Of a stretch of DNA of 64,000 bases, positions 46,919 through 55,495 are shown piece by piece. The stretch is from Streptomyces tauricus. Its GTDB lineage: Bacteria; Actinomycetota; Actinomycetes; Streptomycetales; Streptomycetaceae. The stretch is from contig NZ_BMVY01000008.1 in NCBI RefSeq assembly GCF_014650955.1, positions 186,001-250,000 of the forward strand, in the 5' to 3' direction. Positions within the stretch are counted from its first letter, which is position 1; every line of letters starts with the position of its first letter. Below the pieces are notes generated by a model that was given only the letters and a program-made list of their open reading frames with translations, searched no databases and was not told the DNA's origin. The translations under genes were made by a program, and so were the position numbers.

Positions 46919-47519
46919 AGTCGCCCGTGCCCTTCTTCACCTTCTCGAAGGGTGCGGAACTGACGCACTTGGGCAGCCCCACGGTCTCGACGGGGTTGCC
47001 CACGGAGGCCCAGCTGTAGCCGAGCCGGTCGTGCCGCCCGGTGTCGTGGACGGTGATGCCGACCCGCTTACCCTTCGCGCCGGGCAGATCGGAGTCGGTG
47101 ATCACACCGGAGACGACCGCCACCTTGCCACCGGTGAGCAGACAGTCCACCTCCGCCTTCGCCCAGGCGCCGTGGCCTTCGGCGTAGTGGCTCCACGCGA
47201 AGGTGCCTGTCGCCTTCAGCGGATCGTCGTTGTCCTTCGCCGCCAGATGCGCGTCGAAGGAGAACGAGATGTCGTCTCCGGCGGACCGGTACAGCTTCGC
47301 GCTGCCGGTGAGCGCGGCGGCCTCGCGCGCGCTCCGGGCGGTACCGGCCGCCGGGCTGTCCTTCGTGCCGAACGCCGTGGCCGATCCGGTGAGGCCGGCG
47401 GTGAGGAGCAGGGCCGTGCCCAGCACGGCGGTCCTCCTGCCGTGCTTTCCGGGTGTCCCCGTGCGGCGGTTCGCGGGGGTGTGCGTACGGCGGCTCGTCG
47501 TAATCCTTCGGCGGTTCAT
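46887..47519 (-). CDS. Secreted hypothetical protein
   Basis: A 210-residue protein with a basic N-terminus (RRRITTSRRTHTPANRR...KHGRR) and a Sec-type signal (TAVLGTALLLTAGLTGSATA, cleavage likely after ATA-FG near residue 50). The mature part has no family I recognise; it is beta-rich in appearance (DDISFSFDAHLAAK; VAVVSGVITDSDLPGAKGKRVGITVHDTG), with two cysteines that could pair. ATG 47519 has a clear GGAAGGAG site. The 3' end overlaps the MFS gene tail-to-tail by 32 bp. Function unknown; an extracellular role is inferred only from the signal. Confidence 0.75.
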   Translation of the reverse strand: MNRRRITTSRRTHTPANRRTGTPGKHGRRTAVLGTALLLTAGLTGSATAFGTKDSPAAGTARSAREAAALTGSAKLYRSAGDDISFSFDAHLAAKDNDDPLKATGTFAWSHYAEGHGAWAKAEVDCLLTGGKVAVVSGVITDSDLPGAKGKRVGITVHDTGRHDRLGYSWASVGNPVETVGLPKCVSSAPFEKVKKGTGDFTVVPWRPKF

Positions 47520-47673
47520 GATGCTCCTTCCGGCGGGTGGTGCGGACGGCTCTCACTGTCCCGGCGCCCGGTACGCCCCACATCCCGCCGTGGACGTCAC
47601 TCCGCGTCAGCCGCCCGGCTGACGAGCATCCGCGACGTCAACCCGCAGGATGAGAGGTTTCAGGCCCAGGGCG

Positions 47674-47771
47674 CGCAACGAATCACCGCCGGAGTGCCGC
47701 ACGACGCAACGATTGGCGCACCAGCGCGCAACGGCTCCTCCTTGTCCCGCCGAACCCCCCGCCCGTACCGT
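47674..47771 (+). promoter_or_regulatory. Three-box operator array and promoter of the davA-davB pair
   Basis: CGCAACG occurs at 47674, 47705 and 47727 (steps 31 and 22 bp). The -35 candidate TTGTCC (47742-47747) begins 15 bases after the start of the third box; after an 18-bp spacer comes TACCGT (47766-47771). Predicted start of transcription is near 47778, 49 bp before the ATG. The rest of the 307-bp gap 47520-47826 contains only the opposite promoter of the secreted-protein gene and a small GTCAGCCG-CCC-GGCTGAC hairpin near 47610. Confidence 0.6.
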
Positions 47772-47826
47772 CGATCTGGCCGCCAGTCCGGCCCCCAAGA
47801 CCCCTTCCGTCCGGTGAGGAACACGC

Positions 47827-48615
47827 ATGCGCACCGCCCTGCTCCAGAGCTCCGGCCGCCCCGGATCCGTCGTCGGGAACCTCAAGGTCCTCGACGAGGC
47901 CGCGGGCCGCGCCGCCGCAGCGGGCGCCGGGCTGCTGATCGCCCCCGAGCTGTTCCTCACCGGCTACGCGATCGGCGCCGACGTGCACCGGCTCGCCGAG
48001 CCCGCCGACGGGGACTCCGCGGACGAGATCGCCGAGATCGCCGGCCGGCACGGCGTGGCCGTCGTCTACGGCTACCCGGAGCGCGCGTCCGACCTGGTCT
48101 TCAACTCCGCGCAGCTCATCGCCCCCGACGGCACGCGCCTCGCCAACTACCGCAAGACCCACCTCTTCGGCTGCTTCGAGCAGGAGTGGTTCACCCCCGG
48201 CGACGAGCCGGTCGTCCAGGCAGAGCTGGACGGTCTCCGTGTGGGGCTGATGATCTGCTACGACGTGGAGTTCCCGGAGAACGTCCGCGCGCACGCCCTC
48301 GCCGGCACCGATCTGCTCGTGGTGCCCACGGCCCAGATGCACCCGTTCCAGTTCGTCGCCGAGTCCGTCGTGCCCGTGCGGGCCTTCGAGAACCAGCTGT
48401 ACGTCGCGTACGTCAACCGGGTCGGCACGGAAGGGGAGTTCGAGTTCGTCGGGCTCTCCACCCTGGCAGGACCCGACGGCGGCGCCCGGGCCCGTGCGGG
48501 CCGCACCGAGGAACTCGTCCTCGGTGACGTGGACCGCGCGTTCCTCGCCGCCTCCCGCGAGGCCAACCCGTACCTGAAGGACCGCCGCCCCGGCCTCTAC
48601 GGGTCCCTCGTCTGA
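47827..48615 (+). CDS. davA: Nitrilase-superfamily amidase, 5-aminovaleramidase (DavA)-like
   Basis: A 262-residue carbon-nitrogen hydrolase with an intact Glu-Lys-Cys triad: E41 (APELFLTGY), K110 (NYRKTHLFG) and C144 (MICYDVEFPE). Length and these motifs match Pseudomonas DavA (about 264 residues), which hydrolyses 5-aminovaleramide to 5-aminovalerate. The neighbour, a lysine 2-monooxygenase-like flavoprotein, would supply that amide, which supports the assignment; other linear amides remain possible. ATG 47827 with GAGGA. The gap to the next gene is 72 bp, so the two are probably one transcript. Confidence 0.72.
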   Translation: MRTALLQSSGRPGSVVGNLKVLDEAAGRAAAAGAGLLIAPELFLTGYAIGADVHRLAEPADGDSADEIAEIAGRHGVAVVYGYPERASDLVFNSAQLIAPDGTRLANYRKTHLFGCFEQEWFTPGDEPVVQAELDGLRVGLMICYDVEFPENVRAHALAGTDLLVVPTAQMHPFQFVAESVVPVRAFENQLYVAYVNRVGTEGEFEFVGLSTLAGPDGGARARAGRTEELVLGDVDRAFLAASREANPYLKDRRPGLYGSLV

Positions 48616-48687
48616 CACCTCCGCCCCACGAGAACCACCAGCCCCACCCCAGCATTCGCGAGCCTTCGCGCAAGGAGTCCGTACCCC

Positions 48688-50379
48688 ATGACGTCCACGG
48701 TGCCCCCCGCCGTCCCGCACACCGACGCGCAGCCGCCGATCACCATGTTCGGCCCGGACTTCCCGTACGCGTACGACGACTTCCTCGCGCACCCCGCGGG
48801 CCTCGGCCAGATACCGGCGACCGAACTCGGGACCGAGGTGGCGGTCATCGGTGGCGGCCTCTCCGGCGTCGTGGCGGCGTACGAGCTGATGAAGATGGGG
48901 CTCAAGCCCGTCGTGTACGAGGCGGACAAGATCGGCGGGCGGCTGCGGACGGTCGGGTTCGAGGGGTGCGACCCCTCCCTCACCGCCGAGATGGGCGCGA
49001 TGCGCTTCCCGCCGTCCTCCACGGCGCTCCAGCACTACATCGACCTGGTGGGGCTGCGGACCGAACCGTTCCCCAACCCGCTCTCCGAGACCACGCCCTC
49101 GACCGTCGTCGACCTCAAGGGCGAGTCGCACTACGCCAGGACGCTCGCCGACCTTCCGCAGGTCTACCGGGACGTGGCGACCGCCTGGAACGCCTGCCTG
49201 GAGGAGGGCGCCGACTTCTCCGACATGAACCAGGCGATGCGCGAGCGCGACGTGCCCCGCATCCGGGAGATCTGGGCGAAGCTCGTCGAGAAGCTCGACA
49301 ACCAGACCTTCTACGGATTCCTCTGCGACTCCACGGCGTTCAGGTCCTTCCGGCACCGTGAGATCTTCGGGCAGGTCGGCTTCGGCACGGGCGGCTGGGA
49401 CACCGACTTCCCGAACTCCATCCTGGAGATCCTGCGCGTCGTCTACACCGAGGCCGACGACCACCACCGCGGCATCGTCGGCGGCAGTCAGCAGCTCCCG
49501 CTGCGCCTGTGGGAGCGCGAGCCCGAGAAGATCGTGCACTGGCCGTACGGGACCTCGCTGGCCTCGCTGCACGACGGTGAGCCCCGGCCGGCCGTGACCC
49601 GCCTCAACCGCACGGCGGGCAACCGGATCACCGTGACCGACGCCTCCGGTGACATCCGTACGTACCGGGCGGCGATCTTCACCGCGCAGTCCTGGATGCT
49701 GCTCTCCAAGGTCGCCTGTGACGACGCGCTGTTCCCGATCGACCACTGGACGGCGATCGAGCGCACGCACTACATGGAGAGCTCCAAGCTGTTCGTGCCG
49801 GTCGACCGGCCGTTCTGGCTCGACAAGGACGAGGAGACCGGGCGGGACGTCATGTCGATGACGCTCACGGACCGGATGACGCGCGGCACCTACCTGCTCG
49901 ACAACGGCCCGGACAAGCCGGCCGTCATCTGCCTCTCGTACACCTGGTGCGACGACAGCCTGAAGTGGTTGCCGCTGTCCGCGAACGAGCGGATGGAGGT
50001 GATGCTGAAGTCGCTCGGCGAGATCTACCCGAAGGTCGACATCCGCGGCCACATCATCGGCAACCCCGTCACCGTCTCCTGGGAGAACGAGCCCTACTTC
50101 ATGGGCGCGTTCAAGGCCAACCTGCCGGGTCACTACCGGTACCAGCGGCGGCTGTTCACGCACTTCATGCAGGACCGGCTGCCCGAGGACAAGCGGGGGA
50201 TCTTTCTCGCGGGGGACGACATCTCCTGGACGGCGGGGTGGGCGGAGGGGGCTGTGCAGACCGCGCTCAACGCCGTGTGGGGCGTGATGCACCACCTCGG
50301 TGGCGGGACCGATCCGGGCAATCCCGGCCCCGGCGACGTCTACGACGAGATAGCCCCGGTGGAACTCCCGGAGGACTGA
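48688..50379 (+). CDS. davB: L-lysine 2-monooxygenase (DavB)-like flavin amine oxidase
   Basis: A 563-residue FAD enzyme. It has the dinucleotide loop VIGGGLSGVVAAYELMKMG at about 52-70, then the long substrate domain, and ends with FLAGDDISWTAGWAEGAVQTALNAVW, the C-terminal FAD motif. The opening PPITMFGPDFPYAYDDFLAHPAGLG and overall length are those of the lysine/tryptophan/phenylalanine 2-monooxygenase group rather than ordinary amine oxidases, closest in my memory to Pseudomonas DavB, which turns lysine into 5-aminovaleramide. Tryptophan 2-monooxygenase is the main alternative. Paired with the amidase upstream, it points to lysine to 5-aminovalerate. Confidence 0.72.
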   Translation: MTSTVPPAVPHTDAQPPITMFGPDFPYAYDDFLAHPAGLGQIPATELGTEVAVIGGGLSGVVAAYELMKMGLKPVVYEADKIGGRLRTVGFEGCDPSLTAEMGAMRFPPSSTALQHYIDLVGLRTEPFPNPLSETTPSTVVDLKGESHYARTLADLPQVYRDVATAWNACLEEGADFSDMNQAMRERDVPRIREIWAKLVEKLDNQTFYGFLCDSTAFRSFRHREIFGQVGFGTGGWDTDFPNSILEILRVVYTEADDHHRGIVGGSQQLPLRLWEREPEKIVHWPYGTSLASLHDGEPRPAVTRLNRTAGNRITVTDASGDIRTYRAAIFTAQSWMLLSKVACDDALFPIDHWTAIERTHYMESSKLFVPVDRPFWLDKDEETGRDVMSMTLTDRMTRGTYLLDNGPDKPAVICLSYTWCDDSLKWLPLSANERMEVMLKSLGEIYPKVDIRGHIIGNPVTVSWENEPYFMGAFKANLPGHYRYQRRLFTHFMQDRLPEDKRGIFLAGDDISWTAGWAEGAVQTALNAVWGVMHHLGGGTDPGNPGPGDVYDEIAPVELPED

Positions 50380-50426
50380 GGACGAGTGCCGGTCCGCTCC
50401 CGGCCGCGGCCCGGTGGGGGTCGGCC

Positions 50427-50517
50427 GCGCCGTTCCCCGCGCCCCTGAGGCACGGGGCTGCGCCCCTGCTTTGCGCCGTTCCCCGCGCCCCTAAGAGCAG
50501 GGCGCGGGGAACGGCGC
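50427..50517. repeat. Three GCGCMGTTCCCCGCGCCCCT copies, two forming an 18-bp hairpin
   Basis: Forward cores at 50427 and 50473, and an inverted copy at 50500-50517. Arms 50473-50490 and 50500-50517 (GCGCCGTTCCCCGCGCCC and its complement) pair perfectly with a nine-base loop. It lies exactly between convergent davB and the DUF5995 gene, a plausible two-way terminator. Confidence 0.9.
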
Positions 50518-50545
50518 GATCAGCCCTCGTCGGCCCGCACGCAGC

Positions 50546-51277
50546 TCAGTGGTCACGCCGTGCGACGTACGGTGCGGGGCGTAGGGGGGTGAGTAGGCAG
50601 CGGCCCACCAGGCCTACTCCCGCGTCGAGTTGCTGAGTGAACTCGCCGGCCACGTCGGGGAGTCCCCGCAGCGCCCAGACGGCTCGTGCCGCGGACCACG
50701 CCGCGTCCCGGGCCCGTTCCAGACTCCACGCCCCCAGCAGATGCGTCAGCGGATCGGCGATCTGCAGGAGATCCGGCCCCGGCATCAGATCCTCGCGGAT
50801 CCGCTCCTCCAGCGCGACGAGCACCTCACCCACCCGGTCGAACTCGTCCTCCAGCTCACGCGGCGCGCAGCCGAGCGTACGGCAGGCGTCCACCACCGCG
50901 AGCGCCAGATCGTGCCCGATGTGCGCATTGATACCGGCGAGCGCGAACTGCAGCGGACGTACCCCCGGATGCCCCCGGAACTGGAACAGCGGCTGCCAGC
51001 AGGCGGGCGGACGGCGGTCCTCAGCGACCGCGGCCACCGCCCCGAGGTACCGCTCCGCGAACCGCACGTCCAGCGTGATCGCGGCCCGCGCGTCGCTGAA
51101 GTGCCCCGCGTCCACGCGCCTGGCGACCTCCTCGGTGACGGCGAGGTAGACACGGTTGAAGACCGCGACCCCGTCACGCTCCGGCCAGAGCGCGTCGAGC
51201 GCACGCATACGGCGCACCACCGCGTCGAGGCCGTGGACGAGGACCGTGTCTTGCGTGAAGCGTTCCAACCGCACCAT
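50546..51277 (-). CDS. DUF5995 family protein
   Basis: A 243-residue helical protein of the actinobacterial DUF5995 family. It shows the conserved VFNRVYLAVTEEVARRVDAG, the LDVRFAERYLGAV, and GINAHIGHDLALAVV with its histidine pair, which could bind a metal. No signal peptide or membrane helix. Function unknown; related proteins occur scattered in Streptomyces. The ATG at 51277 has no strong ribosome binding site. It is divergent from the GH6 gene across 100 bp. Confidence 0.82.
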   Translation of the reverse strand: MVRLERFTQDTVLVHGLDAVVRRMRALDALWPERDGVAVFNRVYLAVTEEVARRVDAGHFSDARAAITLDVRFAERYLGAVAAVAEDRRPPACWQPLFQFRGHPGVRPLQFALAGINAHIGHDLALAVVDACRTLGCAPRELEDEFDRVGEVLVALEERIREDLMPGPDLLQIADPLTHLLGAWSLERARDAAWSAARAVWALRGLPDVAGEFTQQLDAGVGLVGRCLLTPLRPAPYVARRDH

Positions 51278-51377
51278 GGGGGCAGCGTCCCAGGCCTACG
51301 CTGTGCCGAGGGCCGCCGGGCCGGTCGCTTCCCCAGAACGGGGGATTACGCGGGGCCCGGAGGAGGGGGAGCACCAC

Positions 51378-52577
51378 GTGTCAGTCCGACGTGCCGAGCG
51401 CTTGGCCGCCCGCCGGGCGGAGCGCCGACGCGCCGCCCGGCGGGGCGCCATGGTGGCGCTGGCCTCCGCCGTCGTCGCGGCCGGCACCGTGACGGGGATG
51501 ATGTCCGCGCTGGACGACGGCAGGGGCAGCGACGAGGCGCGCCCCGACGTGTCCGGCTCACCGTTCCTGCAGCCGCTGCCCGCCGTGCCCACCCCCTCGT
51601 TCTCGGCGACCTCAAGCTCCCCGTCGCCCTCGCCGTCCGTGTCCGCTTGGAAGGCGGGGCCCAGCCCGCGGCCGTCCACGTCCGCGGCCACGAGGCCGAG
51701 GACCGAGCCGGCCTCCGTGCGGCTGTACCGCCATTCCGACTCCCAGGTCCTGGACTGGGTCCGGGCCAACCCCGACGACCCGCGCCGCCCGGTCATCGAG
51801 TCCCGGATAGCCGACCGTCCCGCCGCGGTCTGGTTCGCGGACTACACGCCGTCGAACATCACCTCCCGGGTGAGGGCGGTCACCTCGGCCGGGGCCGCGA
51901 AGGGCGGCGTGCCCGTCGTCGTCCCGTACGCGATACCGGACCGCGACTGCGGCGGGGCCTCGCAGGGCGGCGCGCCCGACCTCGGCGCGTACGACGGGTG
52001 GATCGAGAAGTTCGCGGCGGGCCTCGGCACGCGTGAGGTCGTGGTGATCCTGGAGCCCGACGCGATCGCCCAGTCGGACTGTCTCTCCGAAGGCGAACGG
52101 ACGGCCCGCTTCAACGCGTTGGCGCGGGCGGGCCGGGTCCTGAAGGCGGCGAATCCGAAGGCCCGGGTGTACTTCGACGCGGGCCACTCGGACTGGAACT
52201 CGCCAGGGAAGCAGGCCGGGCTGCTGCGCCGGGCCGGTGCCGCCTCTGCCGCCTCCTCGGACGGGATCTTCAGCAACGTCTCCAACTTCAACCGCACCGA
52301 CGAGGAGGTCGCATACGTCCGCCGCACCCTCGACGCGCTCGGCGGCCCCGGGAGCCTGGGCGCCGTCATCGACACCAGCCGCAACGGCAACGGCGCCCCG
52401 GCCGACGGCGAGTGGTGCGACCCCGCGGGCCGCAAGCTGGGACAGGCGCCGACCCTGAGGACCGGGGAGGCCGGGGTCGACGCCTATCTGTGGGTGAAGC
52501 TGCCGGGCGAGTCCGACGGCTGCCGGGGCGAGCCGGGGACCTTCACACCGGACTACGCCTACGACTTGGCGCGCTGA
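51378..52577 (+). CDS. Glycoside hydrolase family 6 (endoglucanase/cellobiohydrolase-like)
   Basis: A 399-residue exported or membrane-anchored cellulase-family protein. A basic cytoplasmic start (SVRRAERLAARRAERRRAARRG) leads to one hydrophobic helix (AMVALASAVVAAGTVTGMMSAL), then a Ser/Pro/Thr linker of about 60 residues, then the GH6 barrel. The GH6 signature VVVILEPDAIAQSDC and NVSNFNRTDEEVAY...VIDTSRNGNG motifs with catalytic Asp are present. There is no carbohydrate-binding module, and the hydrophobic helix has no clear signal-peptidase site. GTG 51378 follows GGAGGAGGG. It overlaps the convergent permease gene by 19 bp. Confidence 0.9.
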   Translation: MSVRRAERLAARRAERRRAARRGAMVALASAVVAAGTVTGMMSALDDGRGSDEARPDVSGSPFLQPLPAVPTPSFSATSSSPSPSPSVSAWKAGPSPRPSTSAATRPRTEPASVRLYRHSDSQVLDWVRANPDDPRRPVIESRIADRPAAVWFADYTPSNITSRVRAVTSAGAAKGGVPVVVPYAIPDRDCGGASQGGAPDLGAYDGWIEKFAAGLGTREVVVILEPDAIAQSDCLSEGERTARFNALARAGRVLKAANPKARVYFDAGHSDWNSPGKQAGLLRRAGAASAASSDGIFSNVSNFNRTDEEVAYVRRTLDALGGPGSLGAVIDTSRNGNGAPADGEWCDPAGRKLGQAPTLRTGEAGVDAYLWVKLPGESDGCRGEPGTFTPDYAYDLAR

Positions 52578-54025
52578 CCGCCCGCCGCGCCGGAACCGGA
52601 GCCGGAGCCGGAGCCGGAGTCAGATTCGGAGCCGCCCTCGGCACCCGCCTCGCGCCCGGAGCTGTAGGAGGACGTGCCCTCGTCCAGCAGCGGTTCCTGC
52701 GACTTGAGGTGCGCGGGAGCCATCGCCCGCAGCGCGTGGTAGCCGGTGATGACGACGAGGGTGCCGAGCGCGATCCCGCTCAGCGAGAACGTGTCGGTGA
52801 ACTTCATCGTGACGTTGCCGACGCCGATGATGATGCCCGCCGCGGCCGGTACCAGGTTCAGCGGATTGCGCAGGTCCACCCCGGCGTTGAGCCAGATCTG
52901 CGCGCCGAGCAGGCCGATCATCCCGTACAGGATGACGGTGATCCCGCCGAGCACACCGCCGGGGATCGCGGCCACGACCGCGCCGAACTTCGGGCACAGG
53001 CCGAAGAGCAGCGCGAAGCCGGCGGCGGCCCAGTAGGCGGCCGTGGAGTAGACGCGGGTTGCCGCCATGACGCCGATGTTCTCGGAGTACGTGGTGTTGG
53101 GCGGGCCGCCCACGGCGGTGGAGAGCATCGAGCCGACCCCGTCCGCGGAGATCGCGGTGCCCAGCTTGTCGTCCAGCGAGTCACCGGTCATCTCGCCGAC
53201 GGCTTTCACATGGCCCGCGTTCTCGGCGACGAGTGCGATGACGACGGGCAGGGCCACCAGGATCGCCGACCACTCGAAGGACGGGCCGTGGAAGGCCGGC
53301 AGCCCGATCCAGTCCGCCGAGCCGACGCCGGAGAGGTCGAGCCGCCAGTGGTCGGTGAGCTTGCCGCTCGCGTCGGCCGAGTGGATCCGGCCGAAGACCA
53401 GGTCGAAGAGCCACGAGATGCCGTAGCCGAAGACCAGGCCGAGGAAGATCGCGATCCGCGACCAGAAACCGCGCAGGCAGACCACCGCCAGACCGGTGAA
53501 CAGCATCACGAGCAGCGCCGTCCACTGGTCCTGCGGCCAGTACGTGGCGGCGGTGACCGGGGCGAGGTTGAAGCCGATCAGCATGACGACCGCGCCCGTG
53601 ACGATCGGCGGCATCGCGGCATGGATGATCCGCGCCCCGAACCGCCGCACCGCGAGGCCGACCAGGAACAGCGCGACGCCCACGACGAACACGGCGCCCG
53701 TCACGGTCGCGCTGGAGCCGCCCTGGGCCCGGATCACCGCGGCGACGCCCACGAAGGAGAGCGAACAGCCCAGATAGCTGGGCACCCGGCCGCGCGTCGC
53801 GAGCAGGAAGATCACCGTCGCGACGCCCGACATCATGATCGCGAGATTGGGGTCGAGGCCCATCAGGACGGGCGCTACGAAGGATGCCCCGAACATCGCC
53901 ACCACGTGCTGGGCGCCGAGGCCGGCCGTCCGGGGCCACGAGAGCCGTTCGTCGGGGCGGACGACCGCTCCGGGCGCGGGCGTGCGCCCGTCACCGTGCA
54001 GTTTCCAGCGCACGCCGAGGTCCAT
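52559..54025 (-). CDS. NCS2 (uracil/xanthine) nucleobase permease
   Basis: A 488-residue protein with about 14 membrane segments of the NAT/NCS2 family. It shows QHVVAMFGASFVAPVLMG, the family's substrate-binding helix region (VALVAENAGHVKAVGEMTG with the key Glu), and GGPPNTTYSENIGVMAATRVYS. The latter QN/NTTYSENIG pattern is typical of uracil permeases (UraA-like). It would import uracil for salvage and is thematically linked to the pyr operon, though 30 kb away. The C-terminal tail is a Ser/Gly repeat (SGSGSGSGSG), encoded by GGAGCC-type hexamers at 52590-52620. Confidence 0.88.
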   Translation of the reverse strand: MDLGVRWKLHGDGRTPAPGAVVRPDERLSWPRTAGLGAQHVVAMFGASFVAPVLMGLDPNLAIMMSGVATVIFLLATRGRVPSYLGCSLSFVGVAAVIRAQGGSSATVTGAVFVVGVALFLVGLAVRRFGARIIHAAMPPIVTGAVVMLIGFNLAPVTAATYWPQDQWTALLVMLFTGLAVVCLRGFWSRIAIFLGLVFGYGISWLFDLVFGRIHSADASGKLTDHWRLDLSGVGSADWIGLPAFHGPSFEWSAILVALPVVIALVAENAGHVKAVGEMTGDSLDDKLGTAISADGVGSMLSTAVGGPPNTTYSENIGVMAATRVYSTAAYWAAAGFALLFGLCPKFGAVVAAIPGGVLGGITVILYGMIGLLGAQIWLNAGVDLRNPLNLVPAAAGIIIGVGNVTMKFTDTFSLSGIALGTLVVITGYHALRAMAPAHLKSQEPLLDEGTSSYSSGREAGAEGGSESDSGSGSGSGSGAAGGQRAKS

Positions 54026-54122
54026 GGTGGTATCCGCTTTCTCTGCACCTCAGATGCGTATCCGAGATTTCCGTACGTGAAGATCAGCGCCATGGTAGGG
54101 GGGAGCCGGGGGAGCGGCCGGT

Positions 54123-55352
54123 TCAGGGCCGTGAATCCGGAACCTTCACGTCCGCCACCTCGCCGCGCGCGCCGGGGACCTGGGCACTCGTCGTACGGCC
54201 GCTGGTCCGCAGGACACCCGCGAACGCGGCGAGCCCGAAGGCCAGCACGGTCACCAGGACGAAGGACGTCACCAGGCTCGTCGCGTCCGCGACGGTCCCG
54301 ATGGCGGACGGCGCGATCAGACCCGAGGTGTACGTGATGGTGGCGACGCCCGCGATGGCCTGGGCCGGGTTGGGGCCGCTGCGGCCCGCCGCGGCGAAGC
54401 AGAGCGGTACGACCACGGCTATGCCGAGGCCCAGCAGCGCGAAGCCGGCCATGGCGAGGGCCGCGTTCTGCGCCAGTACGACGAGCAGGGCGCCTGCGGT
54501 GGCGAGGAGCCCGCTGACCCGTACGGTGCGCACCGGGCCGAACCGGTCCACCACCGCGTCCCCGGCGAGCCGCGCGACCGCCATGGTGAGGGTGAAGCCC
54601 GTCGTGCACGCGGCGGCGAGCCCCGCGGAACTGCCGAGGACGTCCCGTAGATAGACCGCCGACCAGTCCAGGCTCGCCCCCTCCGCGAAGACCGCGCAGA
54701 AGCCGATCGCGCCGATGAGCAGCGCCGACCTGGGCGGCAGCGCGAACCGCGGGGGCGCTTCCTCGTCCTCGGTGGCGCGCAGGTCCAGTACGCCCTGGCA
54801 GGCGATGGTGCCGAGCACGGTGAGCGTCAGCGCGGCGAACGCGTGGTGCAGCCGGGCGTCCGTGCCCAGATGCGCGGCGAGTGTGCCGCCCGCCGAGCCG
54901 ACCAGGGCGCCCGCGCTCCACATGCCGTGCAGCCCGGACATGATCGACTTGTCCAGGCGGTTCTCGACCTCGACGCCCAGGGCGTTCATCGCCACGTCGG
55001 CCATGCCGGCCGTCGCCCCGTACACGAAGAGGGCCAGGCACAGCGTGAGCAGGTTCGGGGCGAGCGCCGGCAGGACGAGGGAGAGCGTCCACAGCGCCAT
55101 GAGTCCGCGCAGGGCCGTGCGGGCGCCGAAGCGGTGGCTGACGCTGCCCGCGAGCGGCATCGCCAGGGAGGCGCCGATCGCGGGGAAGGCGAGCGCGAGG
55201 CCGAGTTGGCCCGCGCTCACCGACGCGTGGTCCTGGATCCATGGAACGCGTGTCGCGAACGAGCCGGTGACGGCGCCGTGCACGGCGAACACCGCCGCCA
55301 CCGCGTACCGGGAGCGCTTCACCTCGCGCCGGTCGTAGACCACTTCGCTCAT
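54123..55352 (-). CDS. MFS transporter divergent from the ROK regulator
   Basis: A 409-residue MFS protein with about 12 helices. The first part (YAVAAVFAVHGAVTGSFATRVPWIQDHASVSAGQLGLALAFPAIGASLAMPLAGSVSHRFGAR) is like the YfcJ/fucose-permease-type class. ATG 55352 lies after AGGGGCCGGGAGA. Transcribed away from a ROK-family repressor across 143 bp containing a 23-bp palindrome, it is the likely regulated gene, and thus probably imports or exports a sugar or sugar-like compound. Substrate not identifiable. Confidence 0.85.
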   Translation of the reverse strand: MSEVVYDRREVKRSRYAVAAVFAVHGAVTGSFATRVPWIQDHASVSAGQLGLALAFPAIGASLAMPLAGSVSHRFGARTALRGLMALWTLSLVLPALAPNLLTLCLALFVYGATAGMADVAMNALGVEVENRLDKSIMSGLHGMWSAGALVGSAGGTLAAHLGTDARLHHAFAALTLTVLGTIACQGVLDLRATEDEEAPPRFALPPRSALLIGAIGFCAVFAEGASLDWSAVYLRDVLGSSAGLAAACTTGFTLTMAVARLAGDAVVDRFGPVRTVRVSGLLATAGALLVVLAQNAALAMAGFALLGLGIAVVVPLCFAAAGRSGPNPAQAIAGVATITYTSGLIAPSAIGTVADATSLVTSFVLVTVLAFGLAAFAGVLRTSGRTTSAQVPGARGEVADVKVPDSRP

Positions 55353-55416
55353 TCTCCCGGCCCCTGTCTGTCGACCCCAGCAGTCGTCCGTCGTCTCTCC
55401 GCTCTGCCGCCGTAAA

Positions 55417-55439
55417 CTATCAGGCACCCTGCCTGATAG
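55417..55439. promoter_or_regulatory. Palindromic operator between the MFS and ROK genes
   Basis: CTATCAGGCA and TGCCTGATAG are perfect 10-bp arms around CCC. The site lies 57 bp upstream of the ROK ATG and 65 bp upstream of the MFS ATG. A perfect palindrome in a divergent regulator-transporter gap is the usual site for a ROK repressor dimer, probably controlling both promoters. Confidence 0.75.
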
Positions 55440-55495
55440 ATAGATTGTTTTTGCGCCCGCCGCAGACGTCCGCCCTGATCTGGAAGGATCCCGGC

